Positions 42,777 to 52,112 of a stretch of DNA of 64,000 nt are shown here, piece after piece. The stretch comes from Saprospirales bacterium (GTDB lineage Bacteria > Bacteroidota > Bacteroidia > Chitinophagales > Saprospiraceae). The notes beneath the pieces were generated by a model that saw only the letters and a program-made list of their open reading frames with translations, made no database searches and was not told the origin of the DNA. Positions within the stretch are counted from its first letter, which is position 1. The number at the start of each line of letters is the position of its first letter. Position numbers and translations under genes: made by a program. The stretch lies in the NCBI GenBank assembly GCA_016719895.1, contig JADJYG010000003.1:248001-312000 (forward strand), written 5' to 3'.

Positions 42777-43736
42777 ATGAAACTGGACGACATCATCAGT
42801 ACCGGCAACAAGGCCACCCGGGAAGGCTTCGGCGCCGGATTTCTCGAAATTGGCCGGCAAAACCCGGATATCGTCGGGTTGACTGCCGACCTCATGGGAT
42901 CGCTGCAGATGCAGTTTTTTCAAAAGGAATTCCCCGAACGCTTTTTCCAGTGCGGCATTTCTGAGGCCAACATGATGGGCATCGCCGCCGGGCTCGCCAC
43001 CGCAGGAAAAATACCCTACACCGGTACTTTTGCCAACTTCAGCACGGGCCGCGTGTACGATCAGATCCGGCAAAGCATTGCATACTCGCATAAAAACGTC
43101 AAAATCTGCGCCTCCCATGCCGGCCTTACCCTGGGTGAAGACGGCGCCACGCACCAGGTCCTGGAAGATATCGGTATGATGCGCATGTTGCCGGGTATGA
43201 CGGTCATCTGCCCCTGCGATTACAACCAGACCAAGGCCGCCACCATGGCGATCGCCGAGTACAACGGCCCGGTATACTTGCGCTTTGGCCGGCCCTCGTG
43301 GCCGGTTTTTACCCCCGAAAACAAAAAATTCCGAATCGGCAAAGCCCAACTGCTGGCTTCCGGAAAAGACGTGACCATTTTTGCTACCGGCCACCTGGTC
43401 TGGACGAGCATCGAGGCGGCCCGGCAACTGGCTGGGGAAGGCATCTCCTGCGAAGTGATCAATATCCACACGATCAAGCCGCTCGATGAAGAGGCCGTAC
43501 TCGATTCGGTACAAAAAACACGCGCGGTGGTGGTGGCTGAAGAACACCAGCGCACCGGCGGCCTCGGCGATGCTATTGCCAACCTGCTGGCACATCGCCT
43601 GCCAACGGCAATGGAATATGTCGGCGTCAAGGACACCTTTGGCGAAAGCGGCAAACCCGCTGAACTACTCGAAAAATACGGCCTGGGCAAAAAAGACCTC
43701 GTCTGGGCCGTAAAAGACGTCCTTGAACGAAAATAA
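42777..43736 (+). CDS. Transketolase C-terminal subunit
   Basis: 319 residues with the pyrimidine-binding domain (IVGLTADLMGS, QCGISEANMMGIAAGLA, GTFANFSTGRVYDQIRQ, THQVLEDIGMMR) and the C-terminal transketolase domain (VTIFATGHLVWTSIEAA, EEHQRTGGLGDAIA). The conserved catalytic Glu is in GISEANM. It completes the enzyme with the preceding gene. A short hairpin GGCCAT/ATGGCC (42743-42761) lies between the two. Confidence 0.92.
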   Translation: MKLDDIISTGNKATREGFGAGFLEIGRQNPDIVGLTADLMGSLQMQFFQKEFPERFFQCGISEANMMGIAAGLATAGKIPYTGTFANFSTGRVYDQIRQSIAYSHKNVKICASHAGLTLGEDGATHQVLEDIGMMRMLPGMTVICPCDYNQTKAATMAIAEYNGPVYLRFGRPSWPVFTPENKKFRIGKAQLLASGKDVTIFATGHLVWTSIEAARQLAGEGISCEVINIHTIKPLDEEAVLDSVQKTRAVVVAEEHQRTGGLGDAIANLLAHRLPTAMEYVGVKDTFGESGKPAELLEKYGLGKKDLVWAVKDVLERK

Positions 43737-43747
43737 CCCTGTTCACC

Positions 43748-43803
43748 CCCGAGGTCTCGGGATACACCATCCACCGTCCACCGTCCACCCCCGAGGTCTC
43801 GGG
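43748..43803. repeat. Two copies of palindrome CCCGAGGTCTCGGG with a short minisatellite between
   Basis: The 14-bp near-palindrome occurs at 43748-43761 and 43790-43803, separated by three repeats of CCACCGT or CCATCC. The same word in reverse complement occurs at 62619-62632 before thrS. Here it fills the gap between the transketolase stop and the next ATG. Confidence 0.6.
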
Positions 43804-43815
43804 GTCCACCGTCTA

Positions 43816-44961
43816 ATGAAATTCGCTACCAAAGTCATCCATGCCGGTATTGAGCCGGACCCCTCTACCGGCGCTATTATGACGCCGGTATTCCAAACGT
43901 CCACCTATGTGCAGGAAGCGCCGGGCGCCCACAAAGGCTTCGAGTATGCCCGCACGCAGAACCCGACCCGCGCAGTACTGGAAAAGAACCTGGCTGCTCT
44001 GGAAAATGGCGCCGACGCTGTTTGTTTCAGCTCCGGGCTGGCCGCCCAGGATGCCGTAATCAAACTGCTCCGGCCGGGCGACGAAGTACTCTCCGTTAAT
44101 GACCTGTACGGCGGCTCTTACCGGCAAATGGTGCGGGTATATGGACCCTGGGGCTTGAAAAGCCGTTATATCGACATGGCGGACGCCACCTCGGTGGAGG
44201 CCGCTATCCGTCCGGAAACCAGGATGCTGTGGATCGAAACCCCCACCAATCCGATGTTGAATATTGTGGATATAGCGGCAGTATGCGCCATAGCCCGCGA
44301 AAAAGGCATCCTGACGGTGGTCGACAACACATTCGCCTCGCCGTATCTCCAGAATCCGCTCGATTTAGGGGCCGACATTGTGCTGCATTCTGCTACCAAG
44401 TATATCGGCGGACACTCCGATGTGGTGCATGGTTGCCTCATCGTGAAGGATAGCGCATTGGCCGAGGGCCTGCATTTTATTCAAAATGCCTCGGGCGCCG
44501 TGCCCGGCCCGCAGGATTGTTTTTTGATCCTGCGCGGCATCAAAACCCTGCACCTGCGCGTGCAGCGCGCCTGCGAAAACGCAGCAGCAATAGCCCGCCA
44601 TCTGGCCGCCCATCCCAAAGTGGAAAAAGTGTATTGGCCGGGCTTCGAGCACCATCCCAATCATGGGGTTGCCCGGAAACAAATGCGTATGTTCGGGGCG
44701 ATGGTGTCCTTTGATTTAAAAAACAACACACCGGAGGCCGCCCGCACGGTACTTAGTGGCACCCGGCTGTTTGCATTGGCCGAATCGCTGGGCGGCGTCG
44801 AATCGTTGATTGGCCACCCGGCCAGTATGACGCACGCCAGTATACCGCGGGAAGAACGGCTGAAAGTCGGGCTCACCGATTCCCTTATCCGGCTTAGCGT
44901 CGGAGTGGAAGATGTTTCGGACCTGATCGACGACCTGGATGCGGCGATAGCAAAGGCCTGA
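43816..44961 (+). CDS. Trans-sulfuration PLP enzyme (cystathionine gamma-synthase/lyase type)
   Basis: 381 residues from the ATG of MKFATKVIHAGIEPDPSTGA; the frame extends upstream only through the palindromic repeats. The PLP lysine is Lys195 in HSATKYIGGHSDV, with Asp170 (TVVDNTFASP) binding the pyridine nitrogen and the family motif FEYARTQNPTR at 42-52. It belongs to the Cys/Met metabolism PLP family; synthase, gamma-lyase or homocysteine-forming activity cannot be separated by sequence here. It may be the third gene of the transketolase operon. Confidence 0.88.
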   Translation: MKFATKVIHAGIEPDPSTGAIMTPVFQTSTYVQEAPGAHKGFEYARTQNPTRAVLEKNLAALENGADAVCFSSGLAAQDAVIKLLRPGDEVLSVNDLYGGSYRQMVRVYGPWGLKSRYIDMADATSVEAAIRPETRMLWIETPTNPMLNIVDIAAVCAIAREKGILTVVDNTFASPYLQNPLDLGADIVLHSATKYIGGHSDVVHGCLIVKDSALAEGLHFIQNASGAVPGPQDCFLILRGIKTLHLRVQRACENAAAIARHLAAHPKVEKVYWPGFEHHPNHGVARKQMRMFGAMVSFDLKNNTPEAARTVLSGTRLFALAESLGGVESLIGHPASMTHASIPREERLKVGLTDSLIRLSVGVEDVSDLIDDLDAAIAKA

Positions 44962-45140
44962 ACGGCGCGCGGAAGAGGGACTGCATCATCAGCGCCGGAT
45001 TTCAACACTAAAAAGCCTTTTCCAAAATTGCAGCAGCAAAACGGGGCAATACTGTATCTTGAGCAACGATAAAACATCGCTCAGGCGAAGGAGACTATTA
45101 TCCATACATAATCCGATCCGTGAACAAAAATCATCCTGTT

Positions 45141-48100
45141 ATGAAAAACCGGCTTATTCCTGCCCTTGCCTGTTGGGTTGCCCTGACCGGCTGCACTGCC
45201 CTGACCGCCCAAAACAATACAGTGACCATCGTCGGCCCGTCGCTCGTTTGTGTCGGCAGCTGCAATACTTACACCTTTACGACAAGCAACCCCACCATGC
45301 CGCCCATTGGATCCGTGGGAAGTAACTGGACGCTTTCCGGCCCGAACGGCCTGTCCGTTTCGCAGGATCAGATAATTTTTTATCATTGTTTCAGCATCCC
45401 GGGCGCCTACTCCCTGCAGGTGCAGGCTTTTCTGAACAACGGAAATATCAGCTGGGATACTCTGACCATATTTGCCACACAGTACTTTCCCGTAGAAATT
45501 ATATCCGATAATCCCGCCACTTGTAATCCGGATAGCAGCGGCGCCGACCCCAACGACCAATATTGTGAAAAGGTATGCCCCTACAGCACCGTGACGTATT
45601 CCCTGCTGAACGACCCCATTCTATCCGGTGGGATCAACAATGCCTCTATTTCCTGGAATGTGGCAGGTGCGCAGAGTTATACTATTGATCCCCTGTTCAA
45701 AAGTTCGGTGACCGTCACCTGGGGGCCATCCGGCGCCGGGTCGGTATCGGTGGTGTTTTCCACCAGCAGCCAGGGGGGCACTGCCAACAACTGCGTCGGC
45801 GAAGACGCCCTGTGCGTTACCATCGTGGAAGAACCCCGCGCGCAGTTCGATTCCGACCCGGCCCCGCCCCCGTCCGATACCCTGGAAATCTGCAAGGGCC
45901 AAACGGTGTGGTTTAACAACCTCAGCCAGCACGCCGATACCTACGAATGGTATTTTGGCGACGATTATTCCAACACCGACGCCGTTCATCCGCAGCACAC
46001 CTTCAACACGCCGGGCTTGTTTACCGTACATCTCATTGCGCGCAGCGCTTGCCTGTGTTCAGATACCACGGCGCGGGTAGTCCGGGTATTGGATGCGGAT
46101 GCGCCTTTGCTGGACTGCGTGGGCGATGTTTGTGCAGGCGCCACAGTTACCTATACGGCGTCGGCCAATTGTTCGGATATCAGCTGGAGTGTCAGTCCCA
46201 ACGGCGCCGTACTGGCCGGCGGCGCACCCGGCGCCGACAGTATCACCATCCAATGGGGCGCCGGCCCGGCCGGAACCATCACCCTCGGCAATTATACCTG
46301 CAGCGGCGTTAGCTGCCCCTACCCGACACAGGTGCAGGTGCCCATCATCGACGACTATGCCGAAATCCGCGGCGCCGAACGCGTATGCCCCGATGCGGAG
46401 GAGGTGTACACGATCGATCCGTACGGCGGTACCGGCTTTGTGTGGACGCTCAGCGGCGGCGGTACCATCCTGGACGGGCAAGGCGCCAACAGTGTCTCGG
46501 TTCGTTGGGCTGGGTTTCCAAATCCCAACACGACCTACTGGCTGATTGTCCGCTACGACAATTGCTACCTGGGTTGTGGCGGCGTGGACTCCATTCCGGT
46601 GCGCATCGTGTCGTCTTTTTACGTGGAAGGGCCGGTGGAGGCCTGCCAGAATTCGGGCGCCAATTTCGTTTCGCGCCTTCGGTTCAATAACGCCAACCTG
46701 GCCTGCAACTGGACCCTGCTCGCGCACGACGGAACGGTGGCCTGGGTCTCGGCCACGCCCGGCGCTGCCGTAACGGCGCCATTTGCCAACGGCCCGGGCA
46801 TATACCGCCTTTTTGCCGAGCCCGCCAATCCCTTGCTGAGTTGTACGGACCAGGCTGAATGGACGATCCGGGTACCTGACCTGCCGGCAGCGCCTTCGGG
46901 CATTGCCGGCGCTACGCTGATCTGTCCTGGAAATACCTTTACCTATGAAGCCACCGGCGTGACGCCGGGCGCCAGTATTCATTGGCAAATTCAGAATGGC
47001 CCGGCGGCGCCGGTTACGGCCACAGGCAACCCTCTGAACGTGACCTGGAACGCCACCGGCCCGTACCAACTGACAGCCGTTCAACGCTCTACCGATGGCC
47101 TGGAATGCCCTTCGGCGCCGGTCCAATTGAACCTCCAGGTGCTTAATACGCTTCTTGTCAACGGGCCCGCAGCCCGCTGCGCCGACAGCAAGGCCACTTA
47201 TACCACCGCTCTGATCCCCGGCCTGAATTACCAATGGAGCCTGGTACCGGCTACCGCGGGCACGATCGCCCAGGGCCAGGGTACCAACCAGGTGCAGGTG
47301 TTCTGGCAAACCCCGGGCAATCACCAGGTACAGGTGCAAGTGTGCAGCCAGACGGCTGCCCGTGCAGTGACCGTGAACGGCCTGCCGGCGCCGGCAGTCA
47401 ATGCGCCGGCAGGCCTCTGCCCCGGCGCCACGGCCACCGTGCAAACAGCATCGCCCTACGCTGCCTATACCTGGGCGAATGCCGGCGGCGGCACGATCAG
47501 CAGCGCCACCGCTGTGGATATCGGCCCCGGCGACTATGTCCTTTCCGTTACCGATACCAACGGCTGTACAGGCAACGAAAACTTCAGCATCGCCACGCTT
47601 CCGCAACCCGTTCTGACGGTTTCGACCGCCGACCCGACGGCTTTTTGCGCCAACGCTTTTTTGGTGAGTATGCGGGCCCTGGTGAGCGCCGGAAGCGCCC
47701 TTACGTACGAATGGATTAAAGACGGCGCCCCATTGGGTATCAATGCGGCCGTGTACACGACAAATCAATACGGCTTGTATACCGTGCTGGCAACAAACGC
47801 CGAGGGCTGCACGGCAACTGCCGGCCCGGTGGCCATCGTGGAAGATTGCACCGGCGGCAGCGGCGGCGGTTTCCCCTGCACGCCGCGACCGCCTTGTCCG
47901 CCCGGCAGTGTAACCCTGACGATCGACCCCTCGGCGCGCTGCGATTCGATGCATTTCAGCTTGTCCGGGCCCGACTACCTGTCTGGCTCGGGTAGCTGGG
48001 CGTTTGTCCAATCCGGCGGCAGCGCTTTCGGCACGTTCACGGGCGACCAGGTGGGATTTAACTTCCCGGAACCGGGATATTTTATTGTGGCCGCTTATGC

Positions 48101-51100
48101 CGAGCTGACCAACGGGCAACTGTGCCGGATCATCGACTCTGTGATCGTGGAAGCGGTTGCGCAATTCAATATCCTGCCGGAATGTGCAGGCCTGGCCACG
48201 GGCTTTGATGAAAACAGCGCCTTTATGCCCGCCAGCAGCATTACGGCCTGGATCTGGGATTTCGGCGACCCCGGTTCCGGCGCCAATAACACCGCGTCCA
48301 TCCAGACGCCGGCTCACCCGTATGCGGCGAGCGGCAGCTATCCGGTCAGCCTGACGATCACGGCCAACAGCGGCTGCACCGCCGTGGCCACCCAAACGGC
48401 CCTGATCCCGCAGGCCGCCCCGCCGCTCCTTGCGGCGCCGGCCGGCGCTTGCGCCAACAACGCCCTGGAATTTTCGGCCACCGGCGCCAGCCTGAACTGG
48501 GATTTCGGCGACCCCGGCGCCGGCGCACTGAACAGCGCCAGCGGCCAACCCGTGTACCACCTTTTCAGCGCAGGCAATTACACCGTTACGGCGACCGCTG
48601 AAGACCGCTACGGCTGCATGGCCGCCGCTTCGTTGCTGGTATCGATTGCGCCCAATGCGCTGAACGGGCAAATCACCCCGAACACCCCGGCGCCCATTTG
48701 CGAAGGGAATACCCTGGTACTGACCGCCCCCTCCGGCGGGCAAAGTTATTTGTGGTCGGACAATAGTAGCGGGAACACCCTGACCGTTGGTAAAGAAGGC
48801 GTGTACAGCGTGACGCTTACCGATGCCAACGGCTGCACCTACACGCCGCCGCCGGTTTCCGTCAACGTTATACCCGCTCCCGATGCGCTCATTAAGGCGC
48901 TGCTAACAAACAGCCTGGGGCAAATCATCGGAACATCCTACCCCACGCTGAGCGTTTGCCAGGGCGAAGATGTATTTTTGATCGCTGCCGGCCAGCCCGG
49001 CAATACCTATACGTGGTCGACTACCACTACCGGGCCAAGCCTGGAGTTTTCGGAGTACCGGGGCAACCTGTTGACTGTCGGGCCACATGTGTTCACCGTC
49101 ACCGTGACGGAGGCGACCAGCGGCTGCACCGCCGTGACCGACCCGTTCCTGGTCACCGTAAACCCCGTCCCCTCGGGGTTTTCCATCGCCAACAGCGTTT
49201 TTCCGGCGTGTGCCGGCAGTACAAACACGTTAAGTTATTCCGGCCCGAATCCGGGAAACTGGCAATTTTTTTGGAATACCGGTCAAACTGATCTCCCCCT
49301 GGTCACTGAAAACCCCGGCATTTATGCCCTCCGTGTGGTTAATGAATTTGGCTGTGAAGCGCGCAGCAATCCGCTGACCATCCTGCCGGGCCCGAATGTG
49401 GGCGCCATACCGGCGGGTTGCCATAGCCGGTGCAAACCCGACACATTGTGCCTGCCTGCTCTGCCCAATATCGTCAGTTGGCAATGGTATTTCAATGGCA
49501 GCCCTTTGCCCGGCGCCACAGGACCGGCTTTTGTAGCGCAACAGAGCGGCACCTACTACGCGGAATTGCGCGATATTTTCGGTTGCAGCAGTCAAAGCGA
49601 GCCCCTTTCGCTGAATTTGTTCGACGGCTACGGCAATATCCTCGGCCAGGTGTGGGCGGATGTCAACGGCAACGGCTTCATCGACGGGCCGGACACCCTG
49701 GTGAGTGGAATTCCGGTAACCCTTACCCAAAACAATATAGCTGTCAGCGCTGCGCAATCCAATGTAAGCGGCGGGTTTGCCTTCACCAATATATTATCCA
49801 ACAATTATACCGTAGAAATAAACGCAGCCGGCCTGCCAACCGGCTGGCAAATCGTCATCGGTCAAAATCCGGCTACCCTGACCGGTTGCGGGGGAGAGTC
49901 GCAGGTGGGACTGTTGCTCAAAGCGGCCTGCACCAATCCCGTCACGTCCAATGTCCAATTGAGCGCCTGTCCGAATGAAACGGTTTTGTACAACGGCACG
50001 CCGGTTGCAGCCGGCTCCAGCCAGACGTTCTTGCTGACTACCGCCGAAGGCTGCGACTCGCTGGTGACGGTGAACGTTGCTGTGTTACCGCCCAGTTCGG
50101 CAGCGCTCCAGGCGAGCGCCTGCGCGGGCAGCAGTTTCGACTACAACGGCACGCCGGTGGCGGCGGGCACGTCGCAGCAGTTTTTGTTGCAAAATTATCT
50201 GGGCTGCGACTCGCTGCTGACGGTGAACGTTTCGGCGCTGCCGCCCAGTTCGGCAACGCTGCAGGCGAGCGCCTGCGCGGGGGAGAGTTTTGACTACAAC
50301 GGCACGCCGGTGGCGGCGGGCACGTCGCAGCAGTTTTTGTTGCAAAATTATCTGGGCTGCGACTCGCTGCTGACGGTGAACGTTTCGGCGCTGCCGCCCA
50401 GTTTGGCAACGCTGCAGGCGAGCGCCTGCGCGGGGGAGAGTTTTGACTACAACGGCACGCCGGTGGCGGCGGGCACGTCGCAGCAGTTTTTGTTGCAAAA
50501 TTATCTGGGCTGCGACTCGCTGCTGACGGTGAACGTTTCGGCGCTGCCGCCCAGTTTGGCAACGCTGCAGGCGAGCGCCTGCGCGGGGGAGAGTTTTGAC
50601 TACAACGGCACGCCGGTGGCGGCGGGCACGTCGCAGCAGTTCTTGTTGCAAAATTATCTGGGCTGCGACTCGGTGCTGACGGTGAACGTTTCGGCGCTGC
50701 CGCCCAGTTTGGCAACGCTGCAGGCGAGCGCCTGCGCGGGGGAGAGTTTTGACTACAACGGCACGCCGGTGGCGGCGGGCACGTCGCAGCAGTTTTTGTT
50801 GCAAAATTATCTGGGCTGCGACTCGCTGCTCACCGTCAATGTCGCGATTTCACCCACTTCCACCAGCACATTGCAGGCACGGCTTTGTCCGGGCGGGACC
50901 TTTATTTATGAGGGCATCCCACTACAAATCGGCGCCATACAGGCCTTTACTTTGCAAAACGCGGCCGGTTGCGATTCCATCGTAACGGTCAGCGTCAGCG
51001 CCCTGAGCACTTCTTCGGAGACCCGCCAGGTGACCATTTGCCCAAATGAAACCTACACCTTCAACGGTGTTGAATTGCAGCCGGGCGACACGCAGGTATT

Positions 51101-51920
51101 CCAATTCACCAATTCGGAGGGTTGCGACTCCATCATTATCGTGGTCGTTTCCGCCTTTCCGGCAGCCACCTTCGATCTGACGCCTGCGGTATCCTGCCTG
51201 CAAACCGGCACCGGCAGTATTGCCGTGGTAAATACCGCCGGCGGCTTGCCGCCCCACCGGTTCTCCCTGGATGGGGTCGCTTTCCAGGACCCGCCTTTGT
51301 TTGAAGGCTTGTTGCCCGGCGCCTATACAGTATGGCTGGAAGACAGTAATGGCTGCTTGTTCCAGGAAATGGTTGCTGTGCCGGCCCTGGCGGCGCTGGC
51401 AGTCGAACTGACGGCAGGGCGCTTGCCCTGCGATGGCGTCGGGGTTCGCCTGGAGCCTGTCGTTGGCGGCGACCTTGGCGGGTTGGAGTATGTTTGGAGC
51501 ACGGGGGAACGAACACCCTCGATCGACGTTTTTGACCCGGGCGTCTTATGGGTAGAGGTACGGAACAACTGCGAAACCTTGCGGCGTGAAGTAGCCGTCA
51601 GCTGGGCGGATGTGGGCGCCGACCATTCGTTTGTGTACTTGCCCAACGTGTTTGCCCCTTTGTCGTTCGACCCGGACAACTCCCGGTTCAAGCCCTATTT
51701 TGCACCCGGGCTGCGGCTGCTCGATTACGAATTGGCGGTTTTTGACCGCTGGGGGAACCTGATGTTCCGAACCCATGACACGGAGGATGGCTGGGCCGGA
51801 CCGTTCCGCGACGAGGATATGCAACCGGGCGTGTACGTGTGGTACATGCGGGCCGATATCGACTATTGCGGGCGAATACGGCGCCTTATCCGCCAGGGCG
51901 ATGTGACGATCGTGCGCTGA
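45141..51920 (+). CDS. Giant adhesin-like protein with PKD domains, 51-residue repeats and T9SS type B C-terminus
   Basis: 2259 residues from the ATG of MKNRLIPALACWVALTGC, a signal peptide. The N-terminal two thirds are Ig-like and PKD-type domains (YEWYFGDDYSNTD, AWIWDFGDPGSG). At about residue 1490 an SdrD-B/Cna-B-like domain carries DVNGNGFIDGPD. Then come eight 51-residue units, five of them nearly identical in DNA (153-bp period, about 50098-50860), each with two cysteines (ACAG and GCDS). The last ~95 residues (VYLPNVFAPLSFDPDN ... VYVWYMRADIDYCGR) form the gliding-motility-associated T9SS type B tail. Probably a cell-surface filament or adhesin. Paralogue at 54161-61681. Confidence 0.85.
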   Translation: MKNRLIPALACWVALTGCTALTAQNNTVTIVGPSLVCVGSCNTYTFTTSNPTMPPIGSVGSNWTLSGPNGLSVSQDQIIFYHCFSIPGAYSLQVQAFLNNGNISWDTLTIFATQYFPVEIISDNPATCNPDSSGADPNDQYCEKVCPYSTVTYSLLNDPILSGGINNASISWNVAGAQSYTIDPLFKSSVTVTWGPSGAGSVSVVFSTSSQGGTANNCVGEDALCVTIVEEPRAQFDSDPAPPPSDTLEICKGQTVWFNNLSQHADTYEWYFGDDYSNTDAVHPQHTFNTPGLFTVHLIARSACLCSDTTARVVRVLDADAPLLDCVGDVCAGATVTYTASANCSDISWSVSPNGAVLAGGAPGADSITIQWGAGPAGTITLGNYTCSGVSCPYPTQVQVPIIDDYAEIRGAERVCPDAEEVYTIDPYGGTGFVWTLSGGGTILDGQGANSVSVRWAGFPNPNTTYWLIVRYDNCYLGCGGVDSIPVRIVSSFYVEGPVEACQNSGANFVSRLRFNNANLACNWTLLAHDGTVAWVSATPGAAVTAPFANGPGIYRLFAEPANPLLSCTDQAEWTIRVPDLPAAPSGIAGATLICPGNTFTYEATGVTPGASIHWQIQNGPAAPVTATGNPLNVTWNATGPYQLTAVQRSTDGLECPSAPVQLNLQVLNTLLVNGPAARCADSKATYTTALIPGLNYQWSLVPATAGTIAQGQGTNQVQVFWQTPGNHQVQVQVCSQTAARAVTVNGLPAPAVNAPAGLCPGATATVQTASPYAAYTWANAGGGTISSATAVDIGPGDYVLSVTDTNGCTGNENFSIATLPQPVLTVSTADPTAFCANAFLVSMRALVSAGSALTYEWIKDGAPLGINAAVYTTNQYGLYTVLATNAEGCTATAGPVAIVEDCTGGSGGGFPCTPRPPCPPGSVTLTIDPSARCDSMHFSLSGPDYLSGSGSWAFVQSGGSAFGTFTGDQVGFNFPEPGYFIVAAYAELTNGQLCRIIDSVIVEAVAQFNILPECAGLATGFDENSAFMPASSITAWIWDFGDPGSGANNTASIQTPAHPYAASGSYPVSLTITANSGCTAVATQTALIPQAAPPLLAAPAGACANNALEFSATGASLNWDFGDPGAGALNSASGQPVYHLFSAGNYTVTATAEDRYGCMAAASLLVSIAPNALNGQITPNTPAPICEGNTLVLTAPSGGQSYLWSDNSSGNTLTVGKEGVYSVTLTDANGCTYTPPPVSVNVIPAPDALIKALLTNSLGQIIGTSYPTLSVCQGEDVFLIAAGQPGNTYTWSTTTTGPSLEFSEYRGNLLTVGPHVFTVTVTEATSGCTAVTDPFLVTVNPVPSGFSIANSVFPACAGSTNTLSYSGPNPGNWQFFWNTGQTDLPLVTENPGIYALRVVNEFGCEARSNPLTILPGPNVGAIPAGCHSRCKPDTLCLPALPNIVSWQWYFNGSPLPGATGPAFVAQQSGTYYAELRDIFGCSSQSEPLSLNLFDGYGNILGQVWADVNGNGFIDGPDTLVSGIPVTLTQNNIAVSAAQSNVSGGFAFTNILSNNYTVEINAAGLPTGWQIVIGQNPATLTGCGGESQVGLLLKAACTNPVTSNVQLSACPNETVLYNGTPVAAGSSQTFLLTTAEGCDSLVTVNVAVLPPSSAALQASACAGSSFDYNGTPVAAGTSQQFLLQNYLGCDSLLTVNVSALPPSSATLQASACAGESFDYNGTPVAAGTSQQFLLQNYLGCDSLLTVNVSALPPSLATLQASACAGESFDYNGTPVAAGTSQQFLLQNYLGCDSLLTVNVSALPPSLATLQASACAGESFDYNGTPVAAGTSQQFLLQNYLGCDSVLTVNVSALPPSLATLQASACAGESFDYNGTPVAAGTSQQFLLQNYLGCDSLLTVNVAISPTSTSTLQARLCPGGTFIYEGIPLQIGAIQAFTLQNAAGCDSIVTVSVSALSTSSETRQVTICPNETYTFNGVELQPGDTQVFQFTNSEGCDSIIIVVVSAFPAATFDLTPAVSCLQTGTGSIAVVNTAGGLPPHRFSLDGVAFQDPPLFEGLLPGAYTVWLEDSNGCLFQEMVAVPALAALAVELTAGRLPCDGVGVRLEPVVGGDLGGLEYVWSTGERTPSIDVFDPGVLWVEVRNNCETLRREVAVSWADVGADHSFVYLPNVFAPLSFDPDNSRFKPYFAPGLRLLDYELAVFDRWGNLMFRTHDTEDGWAGPFRDEDMQPGVYVWYMRADIDYCGRIRRLIRQGDVTIVR
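50098..50862 (+). repeat. 153-bp tandem repeat array inside the first adhesin gene
   Basis: Five units of 153 bp with very few differences, for example the LQASACAG codons at about 50106, 50259, 50412, 50565 and 50718. Each encodes LQASACAGESFDYNG, then VAAGTSQQFLLQ, then GCDSLLTVNVSAL. Degenerate units lie on both sides. Confidence 0.9.
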
Positions 51921-52028
51921 AAAACGGATTCAACTGATAACCTGTAAAAATTGCCGGACGCCGGGCCTGGTGGAATTGTCTGAAACAACAATGGCAAACT
52001 GCGGACGGTGCATCGTTTATTAAAAATT

Positions 52029-52093
52029 GGGCCTTGTAAATCGGGCATTGAACATTTTTTAAATTTTTGTGCAATGCCCGATTTGCAAAGCCC
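52029..52093. terminator. Long palindrome between convergent genes
   Basis: GGGCCTTGTAAATCGGG/CCCGATTTGCAAAGCCC plus CATTG/CAATG form a 22-bp stem with two mismatches. The loop is AT-rich and contains T runs. Located between the adhesin stop and the S9 peptidase stop, it can end transcription from both sides. Confidence 0.65.
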
Positions 52094-52112
52094 GGTAGTT
52101 TGCTCCCGCACC

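Noticed and set aside
50038..50804. Repetitive Arg/Pro-rich frames antisense to the first repeat array
   Set aside because: Mirror images of the 153-bp repeats, with no features of a gene.
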